Origin: Natronomonas sp.
GTDB lineage: Archaea; Halobacteriota; Halobacteria; Halobacteriales; Haloarculaceae
Assembly (NCBI GenBank): GCA_007121575.1
Contig: SKKJ01000008.1
Location: 1-9,170 of the forward strand
Reading direction: 5' to 3'
Length of the DNA stretch: 9,170 bases
Shown here: in pieces, positions 1 through 6,092 of the stretch
How positions within the stretch are numbered: the first letter of the stretch is position 1
Layout: each line of letters starts with the position of its first letter
Made by a program: the position numbers and the translations under genes
The notes under the pieces: model-generated
Seen by the model: the letters and a program-made list of their open reading frames with translations, nothing else
Database searches by the model: none
Told to the model about the DNA's origin: nothing

Positions 1-1
1 A

Positions 2-832
2 CTCGTCCCACCCTTCCCAGCCCACCCCGAGTATTTCCTCGGGCTGATCTTTATCGGCATGGCACGCTGTATCGCCATGGTGCTCGTCTGGAACGACCTC
101 GCAGAGGGCTCCAGCGAGTACGCTGCTGGCCTCGTCGCGTTCAACAGCGTCTTCCAGATCATCACCTACGGGATCTACATCTGGTTTTTCGCGCTCTTTC
201 TGCCGCCGATCCTCGGGCTTGACGCGATGGTCGCCGGCATCGAAGCCTTCGATATCACTGTCGAACAGGTCTTCTGGGCGATTGCTATCTTCCTCGGAAT
301 ACCGTTCGCCGGTGGGATTCTCACCCGTCTCGGTGGGGTTCGCTCGAAGGGTGAAGAGTGGTACGAAGAATCGTTCGTTCCAACGATTAGTCCGCTCACG
401 CTGATCGCACTGCTTTTCACAGTGATCGTGATGTTCGCCACGCAAGGCGACAATATCATCGCTCGACCGACGGATGTCGTGTGGCTTGCAATTCCACTGA
501 CCATCTATTTCGTCGTGATGTTCCTCGTGAGCTTCGGGATGGGTCGTGGAATCGGGGCCGATTACTCCACCACGACGGCGATCGGATTCACGGCCGCCTC
601 GAACAACTTCGAACTGGCTATCGCTGTCGCGGTCGCCGTCTTCGGTGTCGGGTCAGGCGTGGCGTTTGCGACGGTTGTTGGCCCTCTCATCGAAGTACCT
701 GTCTTGCTCGCATTAGTCCACGTCGCCGTCTACTTTCAGAGGAAGTTCGACTGGGCGGGCTACGAGACCGGACGCCTCGAAGAGCCGGCGATTGACGATG
801 ACTCGGTGCGTTCACCCACAGATACCGACTGA
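2..832 (+). CDS. arsB: ACR3-family arsenite efflux permease (5' truncated by window)
   Basis: Membrane permease that exports arsenite (possibly also antimonite) across the cytoplasmic membrane. The frame is open from base 2, so the gene starts before the window. 276 residues remain of a family usually about 350-400 long, so roughly the first quarter is missing. The strongest signature is [12 protein letters not shown] at fragment residues 19-30. Its Cys23 matches the essential Cys of ACR3 permeases. A second hallmark, [10 protein letters not shown], contains Glu204, matching the other essential residue of the family. Several hydrophobic segments alternate with short loops, and [13 protein letters not shown] near the C-terminus is also typical. 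The tail is acidic and cytoplasmic-looking. Only 8 bases separate the stop from the usp start, and arsC follows, so this is probably one operon. No ArsR-type regulator is visible; it could lie upstream. ACR3-type genes are called arsB or acr3 in different annotations. Confidence 0.93.
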   Translation, partial: LVPPFPAHPEYFLGLIFIGMARCIAMVLVWNDLAEGSSEYAAGLVAFNSVFQIITYGIYIWFFALFLPPILGLDAMVAGIEAFDITVEQVFWAIAIFLGIPFAGGILTRLGGVRSKGEEWYEESFVPTISPLTLIALLFTVIVMFATQGDNIIARPTDVVWLAIPLTIYFVVMFLVSFGMGRGIGADYSTTTAIGFTAASNNFELAIAVAVAVFGVGSGVAFATVVGPLIEVPVLLALVHVAVYFQRKFDWAGYETGRLEEPAIDDDSVRSPTDTD

Positions 833-840
833 ACACTCTC

Positions 841-1767
841 ATGCCAATGACAATCCAAACCGTTCTGATTCCGACCGACGGAAGCGATCGATCCACTGCC
901 GCGGCTCGTCGTGGATTCGATCTCGCAGCAGCACTCGATTGCACAGTCCACGCCCTTTCGGTGGTGGATAGCAGCATCGCGACGGGTGCCGGATACGGAG
1001 GTGATTCGCCGTCGATCCGTAAGCGACTCCGTGAGAAGGCAACGGAACGAGCGACCTCGCTCCGTGACGAGGCGACGCAACGCGGCATCGAGGCGACGGC
1101 TGTGACTCGTGAAGGGATCCCGGCGAAGGAGATCGTTACGTATGCCGCCGATGCGGGGATCGACGCGATAATCCTCGGGACATCGGGTCGTGGGGGTATC
1201 GCTCGGACCGTCATGGGTAGCGTTGCGGACAAAGTCGTACGAACTGCGTCGATACCAGTAATAACGATTACACCGGCAGCAGCACGCGCTGAAACGACAG
1301 ACGCTGTGGACACAATATTGCTTCCGACCGACGGGAGCGAGCCAGCGACAGCAGCGGCCGAGTTCGGCGTCGAACTCGCGTCGCAGTTGACTGCGTCTGT
1401 CCATCTCCTTTCCGTGATCGATCACAGCCGTTCGTCGATACGTTCTAGAATCTTGGGTGCGGAGAGTGCTGGCGATGAAGCCGCGTTACGCGAGCGAGCG
1501 ACTGCGCAGCTCAACGCGCTTGCGTCGGGTGCGCGAGAGGCCGGTGTAGAAGCGCACGTGACGGTAACGGACGGTGATCCGGCTGAAGAGATCGTTCAGT
1601 ACGCTGAATCGAAAGCTATTGATTTGATCGCACTCGGGACGGTAGGCCGCGGCGGCTTTGATCGGCTCTTGGTCGGTAGTGTAGCAGATCACGTGATCAG
1701 GACCGCACCGATCCCGGTACTGACAACGCGTTCAACAGACACGAAGGAACTACAGACTGACTTATGA
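841..1767 (+). CDS. Tandem-domain universal stress protein (UspA family)
   Basis: Cytoplasmic 308-residue protein made of two fused UspA domains, about residues 5-146 and 156-297. Each starts with a strand ending in PTDGS (residues 11-15 and 162-166). Each carries the nucleotide-binding motif G-x2-G-x9-G-S: Gly113, Gly116, Gly126-Ser127 in the first and Gly266, Gly269, Gly279-Ser280 in the second. Both domains therefore look able to bind ATP. The first ATG (841) is used; ATG at 847 is an equally possible start and changes only two residues. The gene lies 8 bases after the ACR3 permease and its stop overlaps the arsC start (ATGA), so it is probably co-transcribed and translationally coupled with arsC. 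UspA proteins are general stress or ATP-sensing proteins; a specific role in arsenic or oxidative stress is inferred only from position. Family assignment is very firm, the physiological role is not. Confidence 0.93.
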   Translation: MPMTIQTVLIPTDGSDRSTAAARRGFDLAAALDCTVHALSVVDSSIATGAGYGGDSPSIRKRLREKATERATSLRDEATQRGIEATAVTREGIPAKEIVTYAADAGIDAIILGTSGRGGIARTVMGSVADKVVRTASIPVITITPAAARAETTDAVDTILLPTDGSEPATAAAEFGVELASQLTASVHLLSVIDHSRSSIRSRILGAESAGDEAALRERATAQLNALASGAREAGVEAHVTVTDGDPAEEIVQYAESKAIDLIALGTVGRGGFDRLLVGSVADHVIRTAPIPVLTTRSTDTKELQTDL

Positions 1768-2201
1768 CTGCACCCGATGCACGGGCGAAACAGCGTATCG
1801 CGTTCGTCTGCGTTCAGAATGCAGGGCGCAGCCAGATGGCAACCGCGTTCGCAGAGCGGGAGCGTGCCCGACGCGGTGCGAATGACCAGATCGACGTGAT
1901 AACCGGTGGAACTGACCCGGCCAGTCGCGTTCACGAGGTTGTCGTTGAGGCGATGAGAGAGCGTGATATCGACCTCAGTGATCGGACTTCGCGGGAGGTG
2001 ACGCCCGAGGAGCTACAGTCGGTTGACCTCGTGCTCACCATGGGTTGTTCCGCATCGGACGTTTGTCCGGCCACGTGGAACGGTGAAACTCGTGATTGGG
2101 CGCTCACCGATCCACACGGGCAGTCGCTCGAGACGGTTCGTGGAATTCGGGATGAAATCGAGCGTAATGTCACCGCCCTCTTTGAGGAACTGCTTGACTA
2201 G
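1764..2201 (+). CDS. arsC: Arsenate reductase, low-molecular-weight phosphatase type
   Basis: Cytoplasmic enzyme of 145 residues expected to reduce arsenate to arsenite for export by the adjacent ACR3 permease. The P-loop C-x5-R-S is seen as Cys16-VQNAG-Arg22-Ser23, and Asp116-Pro117 matches the general-acid DP loop of this fold. Cys95 and Cys101, in MGCSASDVCP (93-102), match the redox pair that passes oxidation from the catalytic Cys to the surface in thioredoxin-coupled ArsC. This three-cysteine set favours arsenate reductase over a tyrosine phosphatase. The ATG lies inside the usp stop (4-base overlap), which fixes the start and indicates coupling. Length is normal. The electron donor (thioredoxin or another thiol system) cannot be told from here. 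A glycosyltransferase remnant begins within a few bases of the stop, yet the C-terminus (FEELLD) looks natural, so arsC appears intact. Confidence 0.92.
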   Translation: MTAPDARAKQRIAFVCVQNAGRSQMATAFAERERARRGANDQIDVITGGTDPASRVHEVVVEAMRERDIDLSDRTSREVTPEELQSVDLVLTMGCSASDVCPATWNGETRDWALTDPHGQSLETVRGIRDEIERNVTALFEELLD

Positions 2202-2205
2202 GTAG

Positions 2206-2778
2206 ATGGCGAACCGCGAGTATCGCGTGGAGTTCATTCCCAATGCAGTCGTTTGGACTGAAGATCCGGAGTCACTCAGTGTATTGGGGCGACAACGCGG
2301 TCGGCGGTATCGGGGGCTCCTCGAATCACTTTCGTTACATCAGGATATGAACGGCCGACGGAGATGCAGTGCTGTCGGCGTTTTCGCCCTTCCGTTCTTT
2401 TTGTTTATCGAAGCACTGGGGCCGCCAATCGAAGGGATGGGGTACGTACTCATTCCGAGTATGTTCTTGCTCGGTATCGTTAATGCACCGTTCTTTATGT
2501 TGTTTTTGACCGTTGCGATCGGACTCGGAATTCTCATGTCCTAGCTCGGGATATTCAGTGAAGTCGTTGGATTTCGCCGATACAAGCGTCCCTGAGATAT
2601 CGTCGCGTTACTCGGATATGGAATCCTCGAAAACTTCCTGTTTCGACAGTGGAAATCATTCATCTCGTGGCGTGGGTTTATCCAATATCTACGGGGAGAC
2701 GTGTCGTGGGGGGAGATGACCCGTGTGGGTTTCGATGGCGAGGAGCCGGATCAAGACGAGTCAAATGTCATTCGTTAA
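2206..2778 (+). pseudogene. Decayed C-terminal remnant of a membrane family-2 glycosyltransferase
   Basis: One reading frame from 2206 to the stop at 2776-2778 matches the C-terminal third of processive-type GT2 enzymes, but it is interrupted by TAG (2542-2544) and TGA (2593-2595) with no frameshift. Recognisable blocks in order are FIPNAVVWTEDP (residues 10-21), the acceptor-binding region GRQRGRRYRGLLE (28-40), two or more hydrophobic segments (about 57-112), then after the stops FRRYKRP, LGYGILENF, FRQWKSF and SWGEMTRVGF. These tail blocks are typical of such transferases. The nucleotide-sugar-binding domain (about 250-300 residues) is absent, and TAG at 2203-2205 closes the frame upstream. 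The QxxRW motif reads QRGRR, with CGG in place of TGG at 2305. The first 112 codons alone could be taken for a small membrane protein, but continued homology past both stops argues for a relic. The truncation edge sits just after arsC. Confidence 0.82.
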
Positions 2779-2995
2779 TCGAGCGACGTACTGCTTCAAG
2801 GACGCGCTTTGCAGGAACTAAACGTATCATGTTGATGTACTTTCGATGAAGTATAGACGCACATATCAATACTAGCGATGCTTGGACGCTATTCGGTATT
2901 CGCTATGTCCCAGTCATCGCAGTTTCGACGGGATTGCTCTCGATATAAACGAACGAGATGATCATGACTAAACAGCGAAAGAGGAGGACCAACCA
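2779..2995. other. Intergenic spacer with no supported gene
   Basis: AT-richer spacer between the glycosyltransferase remnant and the convergent MFS gene. No RNA gene, clear terminator hairpin or insertion-sequence end was recognised. A short open stretch at 2850-2948 (+) encodes a hydrophobic run (WTLFGIRYVPVIAVSTGLL) and may be another relic. An 8-base palindrome ATGATCAT at 2958-2965 equals one found upstream of the MFS gene. Confidence 0.5.
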
Positions 2996-4168
2996 TCAGT
3001 ATCCGAGCGACAGCGACCAGTTGATCACGAGCGCACAGAAGACGACCGCGACCAACGCCGCGAGCACCCCGAACGCGACACTCCATCCGAAGAGATCTGC
3101 GAGGACGCCGGTCGCGACCGGGCCTAATCCAGCAAGAATTCCGTAGACGCTTCGAACGAGTCCGAAGCCCGTGGCGCGTTCCTCGGCCGAAAGCACGTCC
3201 ATGAACCGCGAAAACAACGCGCCGTGATAGCTGAGTCCCATACCGACCAACGAGATGGCGACGATGAGGCCAATCCAGCCGGGGACAGCGATCAAAAACC
3301 CAAACCCGACGACCGCGAGCACCATACAACCAGCCGTCGCGAAATCGCGGCCGTACTGGTCGGAAAACCAACCGACTGCGACCTGTGTCGGCGATTGGAC
3401 CACGAAATAACCAGCAAAGATGAGGCCCGCGAACTCGGCTGAGTGGCCCCGATGAAACACGAGAAACGTGGGCAAAAAGGATACGACCGCTTGCCAGACG
3501 AACGTACAAAGGACGGCGAGGACGACCGGAAACGCGATTTTCGGCCGGGTGAGTAACTCGAGTACGGTCTCGAGTTCGAACCGCTCTCGCATGGGACGAT
3601 CGGGGAGTTGCGGTTCGGTCGGCCGAACTCGCCACGCGAACAACAGAAAGATGGGAACCGCGACCGCCGCGGCGAGGGCGATCGCGGGTCGCCAGCCGTA
3701 CCGGACGCCGATCCACGCGACGACCGGCGGCGTGAGCAACCCGGCGACGGGACCTCCGATGTTGAGAACACCGATCGCGGTCCCGATGTTATCGTAGGTC
3801 CGGCTCAAAAGCGTCGTCGCCACGCTGTAATGGAGTCCGGCGGCAGCTCCGAGGGCGGTCGTTCCGATCACGAAGAGCACAAATATCGGCGCGACAGCGA
3901 CGAAAAACCCCGTTATCGCGGTACCGCCGACGGCCAGTAAAATAACGAGCCGTTCGCCGATCCGGTCGGCAAGCACGCCGCTCGGAAACTGCGTGGCCGA
4001 ATACGCGATCCACATCCCCGTTAACGCGATACCGATCACCGAGTTCGAGATTTCGAAATCCGCGGTGATGAACGGGACGACGGGACTGATCGCGAGTCGT
4101 CCGACCATCGTCGCGAAAAACGCCAGCGTACACAGCGTCAAAACCGTTTCTCGGTATCGCCAGCGCAT
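2996..4168 (-). CDS. Major facilitator superfamily (MFS) transporter
   Basis: Integral membrane transporter of 390 residues with about 12 hydrophobic segments. The motif between segments 2 and 3, GVLADRIGER (residues 64-73), is MFS motif A. A partial second copy, GWFSDQYGRD, opens the C-terminal half, as expected from the internal duplication of MFS proteins. A long charged linker (PTEPQLPDRPMRERFELE) separates the two halves. The ATG at 4168 is chosen: it is followed directly by RWRYRET and the first membrane segment. The open frame can be extended six codons to a TTG at 4186, but this adds only a short non-conserved piece. The substrate cannot be deduced; organic anions, sugars or drugs are all possible. 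The gene lies 148 bases downstream of the dehydrogenase on the same strand, with repeat elements in the gap, so it may have its own regulated promoter. Confidence 0.88.
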   Translation of the reverse strand: MRWRYRETVLTLCTLAFFATMVGRLAISPVVPFITADFEISNSVIGIALTGMWIAYSATQFPSGVLADRIGERLVILLAVGGTAITGFFVAVAPIFVLFVIGTTALGAAAGLHYSVATTLLSRTYDNIGTAIGVLNIGGPVAGLLTPPVVAWIGVRYGWRPAIALAAAVAVPIFLLFAWRVRPTEPQLPDRPMRERFELETVLELLTRPKIAFPVVLAVLCTFVWQAVVSFLPTFLVFHRGHSAEFAGLIFAGYFVVQSPTQVAVGWFSDQYGRDFATAGCMVLAVVGFGFLIAVPGWIGLIVAISLVGMGLSYHGALFSRFMDVLSAEERATGFGLVRSVYGILAGLGPVATGVLADLFGWSVAFGVLAALVAVVFCALVINWSLSLGY

Positions 4169-4316
4169 TCTATGTCCCACACCCAAAGCGTGTCTCTACG
4201 GTGTATTCCCGAACCATACCGTATGATCGTACCGATTTCACGATCATCTGACCGGTATCATGATCATCTGTACGGGCGGACACGTGAGCACGGAGAACGA
4301 GTGGGTAGACACCGTT
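4169..4316 (-). promoter_or_regulatory. MFS upstream region with ATGATC-type repeats (candidate operator)
   Basis: The 148-base gap before the MFS start holds an inverted repeat, ATGATCGT (4223-4230) and ACGATCAT (4240-4247), separated by 9 bases. A palindrome ATGATCAT lies at 4260-4267. The block GATCATCTG occurs at 4242-4250 and 4262-4270, exactly 20 bases apart, and similarity extends to 14 bases with two differences. Such an arrangement fits binding of a dimeric regulator to one DNA face. No convincing TATA box was found at the leaderless distance from 4168, so the transcription start is unclear. The regulator is unknown. Confidence 0.5.
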
Positions 4317-5414
4317 TTACAAGATCAATTGCGCCGGGCCGCGCGCGCCGTATTGGTCTTTGTGCATCGTAATCTCGACGGCCTTCTCGAAATTATCCAG
4401 CCCGTCCAGTTCGTGCGTGACGTATTCGTCGATCGAGACGCGCCCGTCCGCGACTAATTTCGCGACGTGTTCCCCGGTCGTCGCGTTCGGCGTGTGTGCA
4501 GTCGCGCCGGTGACCGGGTTGAGCCAATCGATGCTTTTCGATCGGAGCTGTCGAGGATAGAACGCGACCTCGCCGATGATGTACCCGACCTGAACGACGC
4601 TCGCACCGGTACGCGCGGCCGCGAACGCCTGGGCGAGCGGATCGGACCCGCCAGTGGAATCGTTCTGCTCACCGCCGACCGCCTCGAAGACGACGTCAGC
4701 GCCGATCCCGTTGGTCAGATCCAGTATCGCATCGACCGGATCGGTTTCGGCCGCGTGTATCGCCGTCAATCCGTGTCGTTCCGCGATAGCGAGTTTCTCG
4801 GGGTCGACATCGACGACTATCACGTCTCCGGCACCTCGAAGCATCGCCAGTTGGGCGCATTGAAACCCCATGACGCCGGTTCCAACGACGGCGACGACGT
4901 CCCCCGAGTCGATCGGCGCTTCATCGACGGTGAGCTGTGCGCTCGCGAGCGGCTGCATGGCGGCGGTCTCGGCATCGGAGACGCCGTCAGGAACCGCACA
5001 GAGCGCTTCGGCCGGAAACGCCGCGTACTCGGCGAGAGCCCCCGGAATGTCATAGCCGATATAGGTCTTATCGGGACAGTGTAACTCGAACCCAGTTCGA
5101 CACTGTTGACAGCTGTGACATGGGATTTTTCCGGGCGCGTAGACCCGGTCACCCGATTCGAACCGGTCGACTGAAGCACCGGTTTCGACGACCGTCCCAC
5201 AGAACTCGTGTCCGAACAGTCGCGCGGAGCCCGACTGCAGTCGATCGCGGATCGCCTCGTAATGAGCGATCTCGTTGCCGTAATAGAGGTTGCACTCGGT
5301 GACGCTCAGCTGGACCCGTTCGATCGAGAGCAGCACGTCATTGGCTTCGGGAGTCGGTTCGGGGACCTCTGTAACCGACCATTCGCCGAAATCGTGACAG
5401 ACGACAGCTTGCAT
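4317..5414 (-). CDS. Zinc-type medium-chain alcohol/polyol dehydrogenase family protein
   Basis: Cytoplasmic NAD(P)-dependent oxidoreductase of 365 residues in the medium-chain dehydrogenase (MDR) superfamily; the substrate is unassigned. The N-terminal GroES-like domain has GHE (68-70), GDRV (88-91) and the structural-zinc set Cys99, Cys102, Cys105, Cys113. The Rossmann motif GTGVMG is at 178-183. Acidic Asp202 at the end of the second strand favours NAD over NADP. The usual catalytic-zinc Cys (CGSD in classic members) is replaced: the aligned stretch reads SVTE (37-40) followed by Cys41. The usual Glu or Cys before PL reads Gln154, so only His69-Glu70 of the normal catalytic set is plainly kept. 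The zinc may be held differently (Cys41 is a candidate) or be absent. ATG at 5414 is supported by a TATA-like box about 27 bases upstream. It lies between the VOC gene (54 bases) and the MFS gene. Confidence 0.88.
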   Translation of the reverse strand: MQAVVCHDFGEWSVTEVPEPTPEANDVLLSIERVQLSVTECNLYYGNEIAHYEAIRDRLQSGSARLFGHEFCGTVVETGASVDRFESGDRVYAPGKIPCHSCQQCRTGFELHCPDKTYIGYDIPGALAEYAAFPAEALCAVPDGVSDAETAAMQPLASAQLTVDEAPIDSGDVVAVVGTGVMGFQCAQLAMLRGAGDVIVVDVDPEKLAIAERHGLTAIHAAETDPVDAILDLTNGIGADVVFEAVGGEQNDSTGGSDPLAQAFAAARTGASVVQVGYIIGEVAFYPRQLRSKSIDWLNPVTGATAHTPNATTGEHVAKLVADGRVSIDEYVTHELDGLDNFEKAVEITMHKDQYGARGPAQLIL

Positions 5415-5437
5415 GCTCGGACGTCACCCCAATGTGC

Positions 5438-5443
5438 ATTAAA
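5438..5443 (-). promoter_or_regulatory. TATA-like box for the dehydrogenase gene
   Basis: TTTAAT read on the minus strand, centred about 27 bases before the ATG at 5414, the spacing expected for a leaderless haloarchaeal transcript. It lies in the 54-base gap after the VOC stop, so the dehydrogenase can be transcribed independently of the VOC gene. Confidence 0.5.
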
Positions 5444-5468
5444 CGTTCGTCAGCGCGCGAGGGGTTTG

Positions 5469-5942
5469 TTACGGTTCGTAGGTCGTGACGTTCGGTGCGA
5501 TGGTCGCGCCGGCGGGTTCGTCCGACGGTGCCTCCACGTCGATGCGCTCGATTCTGTCTCTGATAGCCGCGGGGAGCGTCTCGACATCGGGCCACATGAA
5601 CTCGATCCGGTTACCGCTCGGGTCCCGAATGTAACACTGGACGACGCCGTTCGGCAGCGCGCGTGCGTAACCGGCGTCGTCGCCGATTGCATCCCGCTTT
5701 TCGGCGCGGTTCCACACCGTCTCGAAATCGTCGACGATCAGCGCGAAGTGTTGGTTTTCCGGCCGCTCGTCGCCGCGTTCGATGACGTGCAGCTGTTGAT
5801 CGCCGAACTGGAGCCACGCGTACGGTCCGCCGAAATCCGGCGTCGGTACCGGAGTCATATCGAAGAGATCGGTGTAAAAATCGATCGCTTCCGATAGATC
5901 ATCGACATCGATGGCGACGTGGTTGAGAACGCAGTTGACCAT
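5469..5942 (-). CDS. VOC superfamily (glyoxalase/extradiol dioxygenase-fold) protein
   Basis: Cytoplasmic, probably metal-dependent protein of 157 residues with two beta-alpha-beta-beta-beta modules, about residues 4-57 and 62-118. The first opens with NHVAIDVDDLSEAIDFYTDLF and the second with QHFALIVDDFETVWNRA. RDPSGNRIEF (106-115) is the classic closing strand. Candidate metal ligands are His8, Glu55 (or His52), His65 and Glu114, in the usual glyoxalase I-like positions. Members include glyoxalase I, fosfomycin-resistance proteins, dioxygenases and isomerases; the reaction cannot be chosen here. The ATG at 5942 is preferred: a TATA-like box lies about 27 bases upstream, and homology begins right after it. 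A longer open frame to a GTG at 6053 would run through the promoter. The tail after residue 125 (rich in Ile, Glu and Pro) extends beyond the fold. It is first in a minus-strand series with the dehydrogenase and MFS transporter. Confidence 0.88.
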   Translation of the reverse strand: MVNCVLNHVAIDVDDLSEAIDFYTDLFDMTPVPTPDFGGPYAWLQFGDQQLHVIERGDERPENQHFALIVDDFETVWNRAEKRDAIGDDAGYARALPNGVVQCYIRDPSGNRIEFMWPDVETLPAAIRDRIERIDVEAPSDEPAGATIAPNVTTYEP

Positions 5943-5965
5943 ATCGGCCGTATGAGTCGCGTTCC

Positions 5966-5972
5966 GATATAG
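5966..5972 (-). promoter_or_regulatory. TATA-like box for the VOC gene
   Basis: CTATATC on the minus strand, centred about 27 bases before the ATG at 5942, which fits a leaderless transcript and supports this start over the upstream GTG. Two direct repeats lie immediately upstream of it. Confidence 0.6.
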
Positions 5973-5977
5973 TTCAT

Positions 5978-6016
5978 CGGCAAATACTACCAATATGCGG
6001 CAAATATTACGAATAC
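5978..6016. repeat. Pair of 18-base direct repeats, 20-base period, next to the VOC promoter
   Basis: CGGCAAATACTACCAATA (5978-5995) recurs as CGGCAAATATTACGAATA (5998-6015), with 2 differences in 18 bases and a period of exactly 20 bases, about two helical turns. The pair abuts the upstream side of the VOC TATA-like box and lies some 45 bases from the TATA box of the divergent squalene/phytoene synthase gene. The position suits an activator or repressor site for the VOC gene; control of both genes is possible. Confidence 0.6.
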
Positions 6017-6058
6017 CAACGAACCGGTGGCACAAAGATGCGAACCGCTCCACGAGAC

Positions 6059-6066
6059 TTTTTATA
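6059..6066 (+). promoter_or_regulatory. TATA box for the squalene/phytoene synthase gene
   Basis: TTTTTATA, a very good haloarchaeal TATA box, centred about 30 bases before the ATG at 6093. The short distance implies an essentially leaderless transcript. Confidence 0.65.
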
Positions 6067-6092
6067 CTTCGTTACGTAGATAGCGTATTCCA

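Noticed and set aside
687..1425. Long minus-strand open frames opposite the permease end and usp gene
   Set aside because: They are Arg/Ser-rich shadow frames of GC-rich coding DNA, with no recognisable domain, and the plus-strand genes here are firmly identified.
2542..2595. Recoding (pyrrolysine at TAG or selenocysteine at TGA) to rescue the glycosyltransferase
   Set aside because: Two different stops, a missing N-terminal domain and a lost motif Trp point to decay; haloarchaea are not known to use these systems.
2513..2849. Two overlapping plus-strand open frames downstream of the 112-codon frame
   Set aside because: They are in other frames than the glycosyltransferase homology, which explains this DNA better through its two stop codons.
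4169..4186. N-terminal extension of the MFS protein to a TTG codon at 4186
   Set aside because: It adds six residues (GVGHR-type) without homology, and TTG is a rare start; ATG at 4168 directly precedes the usual charged stretch and first membrane segment.
4223..4275. CRISPR array or mobile-element terminal repeat
   Set aside because: Only two or three short copies with no spacers, no transposase gene and no target duplication; a promoter operator is the simpler reading.
4467..5084. 205-codon plus-strand open frame opposite the dehydrogenase
   Set aside because: Arg-rich low-complexity translation, and it lies antisense to a gene with clear zinc and nucleotide-binding motifs.
5208..5897. 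229-codon plus-strand open frame opposite the dehydrogenase start and VOC gene
   Set aside because: It spans two genuine genes and the promoter between them on the other strand; the translation matches no family I know.
5943..6053. N-terminal extension of the VOC protein to GTG at 6053
   Set aside because: The extension runs through a TATA-like box and paired repeats, and the conserved VOC fold begins just after the ATG at 5942.
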